Source: DATHZQ01 sp963823505 (GTDB lineage Bacteria > Actinomycetota > Acidimicrobiia > Spongiisociales > UBA5794). Taken from it: a stretch of DNA of 64,000 nt. Below, in pieces: positions 62,870 through 64,000 of this stretch. How positions within the stretch are numbered: position 1 is the first letter of the stretch; every line of letters begins with the position of its first letter. The stretch lies in NCBI GenBank assembly GCA_963823505.1, contig CAWGLY010000005.1, positions 1,674,001 through 1,738,000 of the forward strand, given 5' to 3'. Both the position numbers and the translations under genes were made by a program. A model generated the notes under the pieces. It had not been told where the DNA came from. It saw only the letters and a program-made list of their open reading frames with translations, and ran no database searches.

Positions 62870-64000
62870 GTGAGTCGATCCGCCCCACGACCGGAGGCCG
62901 AGCAGGCCGCGCCCGCGACACCGGGATCCGTTGACTGGGATCAGCGCAGAGCCGGGCGGGCATCGCACCTCCTGATAGGGCTGGAAGGCGCCACGTTGCG
63001 GATCGAGCGGGCACTGCGGGCAGTGGTGCGGCGTCCGGAGCTGAATCCGGTCTACCACGTGGGCACCATCACGATCTACCTGCTGGGCATCGTGTTCGTC
63101 AGCGGCATCTACCTCACGATGTTCTTCCAGTTCGGCTTCGACGCCTCCTATGACGCCGTTGCCGCATTGGAGAGCAACTTGGTCGGGCGTTTCATGCGCG
63201 CCGTGCACCGGTATGCATCGATCGGATCGATCGTGACGGCGGCGGTCCACGGGTGGCGCACGTTCGTGATGCGACGGTTTGATGGGCCGCGCCGCATGCC
63301 GTGGGCGACGGGGGTGTTCACGGTCGCCGTGTTGTGGGTGATCGGCGTGACCGGCTACTGGCTCATCTGGGACGAACGAGCCCAGGTACTCAACGATGCG
63401 CTGACCCGAGCACTTCAAGGCACGACGGTGGGTCTCGACTTCCTCATCGACAATGTCCTGACCGATACTGCCGGCGCCGGATGGGCGTTCATCCTGATGC
63501 TCATCACGGTCCATGTCGGCCTGTCACTGGGGGTCGGAGGCCTGCTCTGGTATCACCTGCGACGTCTCAGCCGCCGGCATTGGTTGCCGCCACCCATGTG
63601 GTTGTGGATCGTCGGGGGGACGATGGTCGTCCTGAGCATTGCCATCCCCGTCGGTATGCTCGCACCCCTCGACCGCCACCTCCTGCCGGGCTCCATCCCC
63701 GTCGACCCCTTCTTCCTGTTCCTGCTCCCCGGAACATTGAGCTGGCCTCCCGCCGTGCTGTGGCCGGCGGCCACCGCACTGCTGGCCCTCGTGGTGTTCC
63801 TGCCCTGGGTCGTCCGTGTCCGTGAACTGCCCGCGGTCGTGGTCGACGAGGAACGATGCATCGGGTGCACCTACTGCGTCATCGACTGCCCGTATCGGGC
63901 CCTGGAGATGGTGCCTCGTGACGACGGACCCCACCAGCAACTCGCCGTGGTGACCCCCGAGCTCTGCGTGTCGTGCGGCATCTGTATCGGGAGCTGCCCG
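62870..64000 (+). CDS. Cytochrome b-ferredoxin fusion (partial, runs off the window)
   Basis: The frame opens at GTG 62870 and stays open for 377 codons to the window edge. After a cytoplasmic-type N-terminus, helices hold two cytochrome b His pairs: VHRYASIGSIVTAAVHGWR (HX13H) and VHVGLSLGVGGLLWYHLRR (HX13H). Further helices follow (WLWIVGGTMVVLSIAIPVG, FLLPGTLSWPPAVLWPAAT). A ferredoxin domain then begins with CIGCTYCVIDCPYRALEM and CVSCGICIGSCP, two [4Fe-4S] clusters. No Rieske-binding or PEWY region is seen. A fused cytochrome b and ferredoxin could pass electrons between a soluble partner and the quinone pool. The start has no clear ribosome-binding site; an earlier start is possible. 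Confidence 0.85.
   Translation, partial: MSRSAPRPEAEQAAPATPGSVDWDQRRAGRASHLLIGLEGATLRIERALRAVVRRPELNPVYHVGTITIYLLGIVFVSGIYLTMFFQFGFDASYDAVAALESNLVGRFMRAVHRYASIGSIVTAAVHGWRTFVMRRFDGPRRMPWATGVFTVAVLWVIGVTGYWLIWDERAQVLNDALTRALQGTTVGLDFLIDNVLTDTAGAGWAFILMLITVHVGLSLGVGGLLWYHLRRLSRRHWLPPPMWLWIVGGTMVVLSIAIPVGMLAPLDRHLLPGSIPVDPFFLFLLPGTLSWPPAVLWPAATALLALVVFLPWVVRVRELPAVVVDEERCIGCTYCVIDCPYRALEMVPRDDGPHQQLAVVTPELCVSCGICIGSCP

Overview
The window is a 64 kb piece of a high-GC Gram-positive chromosome, almost certainly an actinobacterium. Supporting signs are a GuaB3-type IMP dehydrogenase paralogue beside guaA, a DevR/DevS-like two-component set, an OmpATb-like BON/OmpA protein, an NrtR-like regulator, a Trp-codon attenuator in front of trpS, a cell-wall sorting signal (LPRTG), and Rieske/cytochrome b/cytochrome c subunits. 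An uncultured Acidimicrobiia-like lineage is my guess, but the taxonomy is inference. There are no rRNA genes, CRISPR arrays, insertion sequences or phage genes, and I found no tRNA gene.

Layout. 1-4.1 kb: the end of an unknown gene, a glycine-rich membrane protein, and a secreted FG-GAP/DUF11 protein with a C-terminal membrane anchor. 4.2-7.6 kb: the de novo NAD operon nadA-nadB-nadC, read leftwards with ATGA overlaps. 7.7-8.0 kb: a tandem array of a 47-bp hairpin element. 8.1-26.3 kb: a lipoprotein and a giant sortase-anchored surface protein of about 5,800 aa. The giant gene is broken into two reading frames by one extra base at about 12,494. It holds 21 copies of a 114-aa repeat, part of which forms a nearly identical 1,026-bp super-repeat. 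26.6-27.6 kb: an NrtR-like NAD regulator. 27.8-30.5 kb: guaB3-guaA. 30.7-31.0 kb: the decayed end of a histidine kinase. 31.1-32.3 kb: an esterase. 32.4-33.6 kb: trpS with a leader peptide containing WWSW, a terminator and a complementary antiterminator segment.

33.6-38.8 kb is a signalling block: a sigma factor with its membrane-anchored partner, two NarL/DevR-type response regulators, and a divergent GAF histidine kinase. 38.9-43.8 kb has a lipoprotein and a 1,418-aa modular secreted protein. 44.1-52.2 kb is a glycan locus: three family-2 glycosyltransferases, a flippase, two sulfotransferases and an APH-fold kinase-like protein, which together suggest a sulfated surface glycan. 52.3-55.2 kb carries an OmpATb-like protein, a MazF/RHH toxin-antitoxin pair with a palindromic operator, and a CBS-domain protein.

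55.3-64 kb is a respiratory island and the most interesting functional unit. Leftward genes encode a multihaem-free quinol:cytochrome c reductase (cytochrome c, Rieske, split cytochrome b), a GltD/NfnB-like flavoprotein with terminal ferredoxin domains, and a second membrane cytochrome c. Rightward genes encode a ba3-type oxygen reductase (a small subunit IIa-like protein, CuA subunit II, subunit I) and a cytochrome b fused to a 2[4Fe-4S] ferredoxin that runs off the end of the window. Together they suggest an electron route that joins NAD(P)H/ferredoxin, the quinone pool and O2 in one locus.
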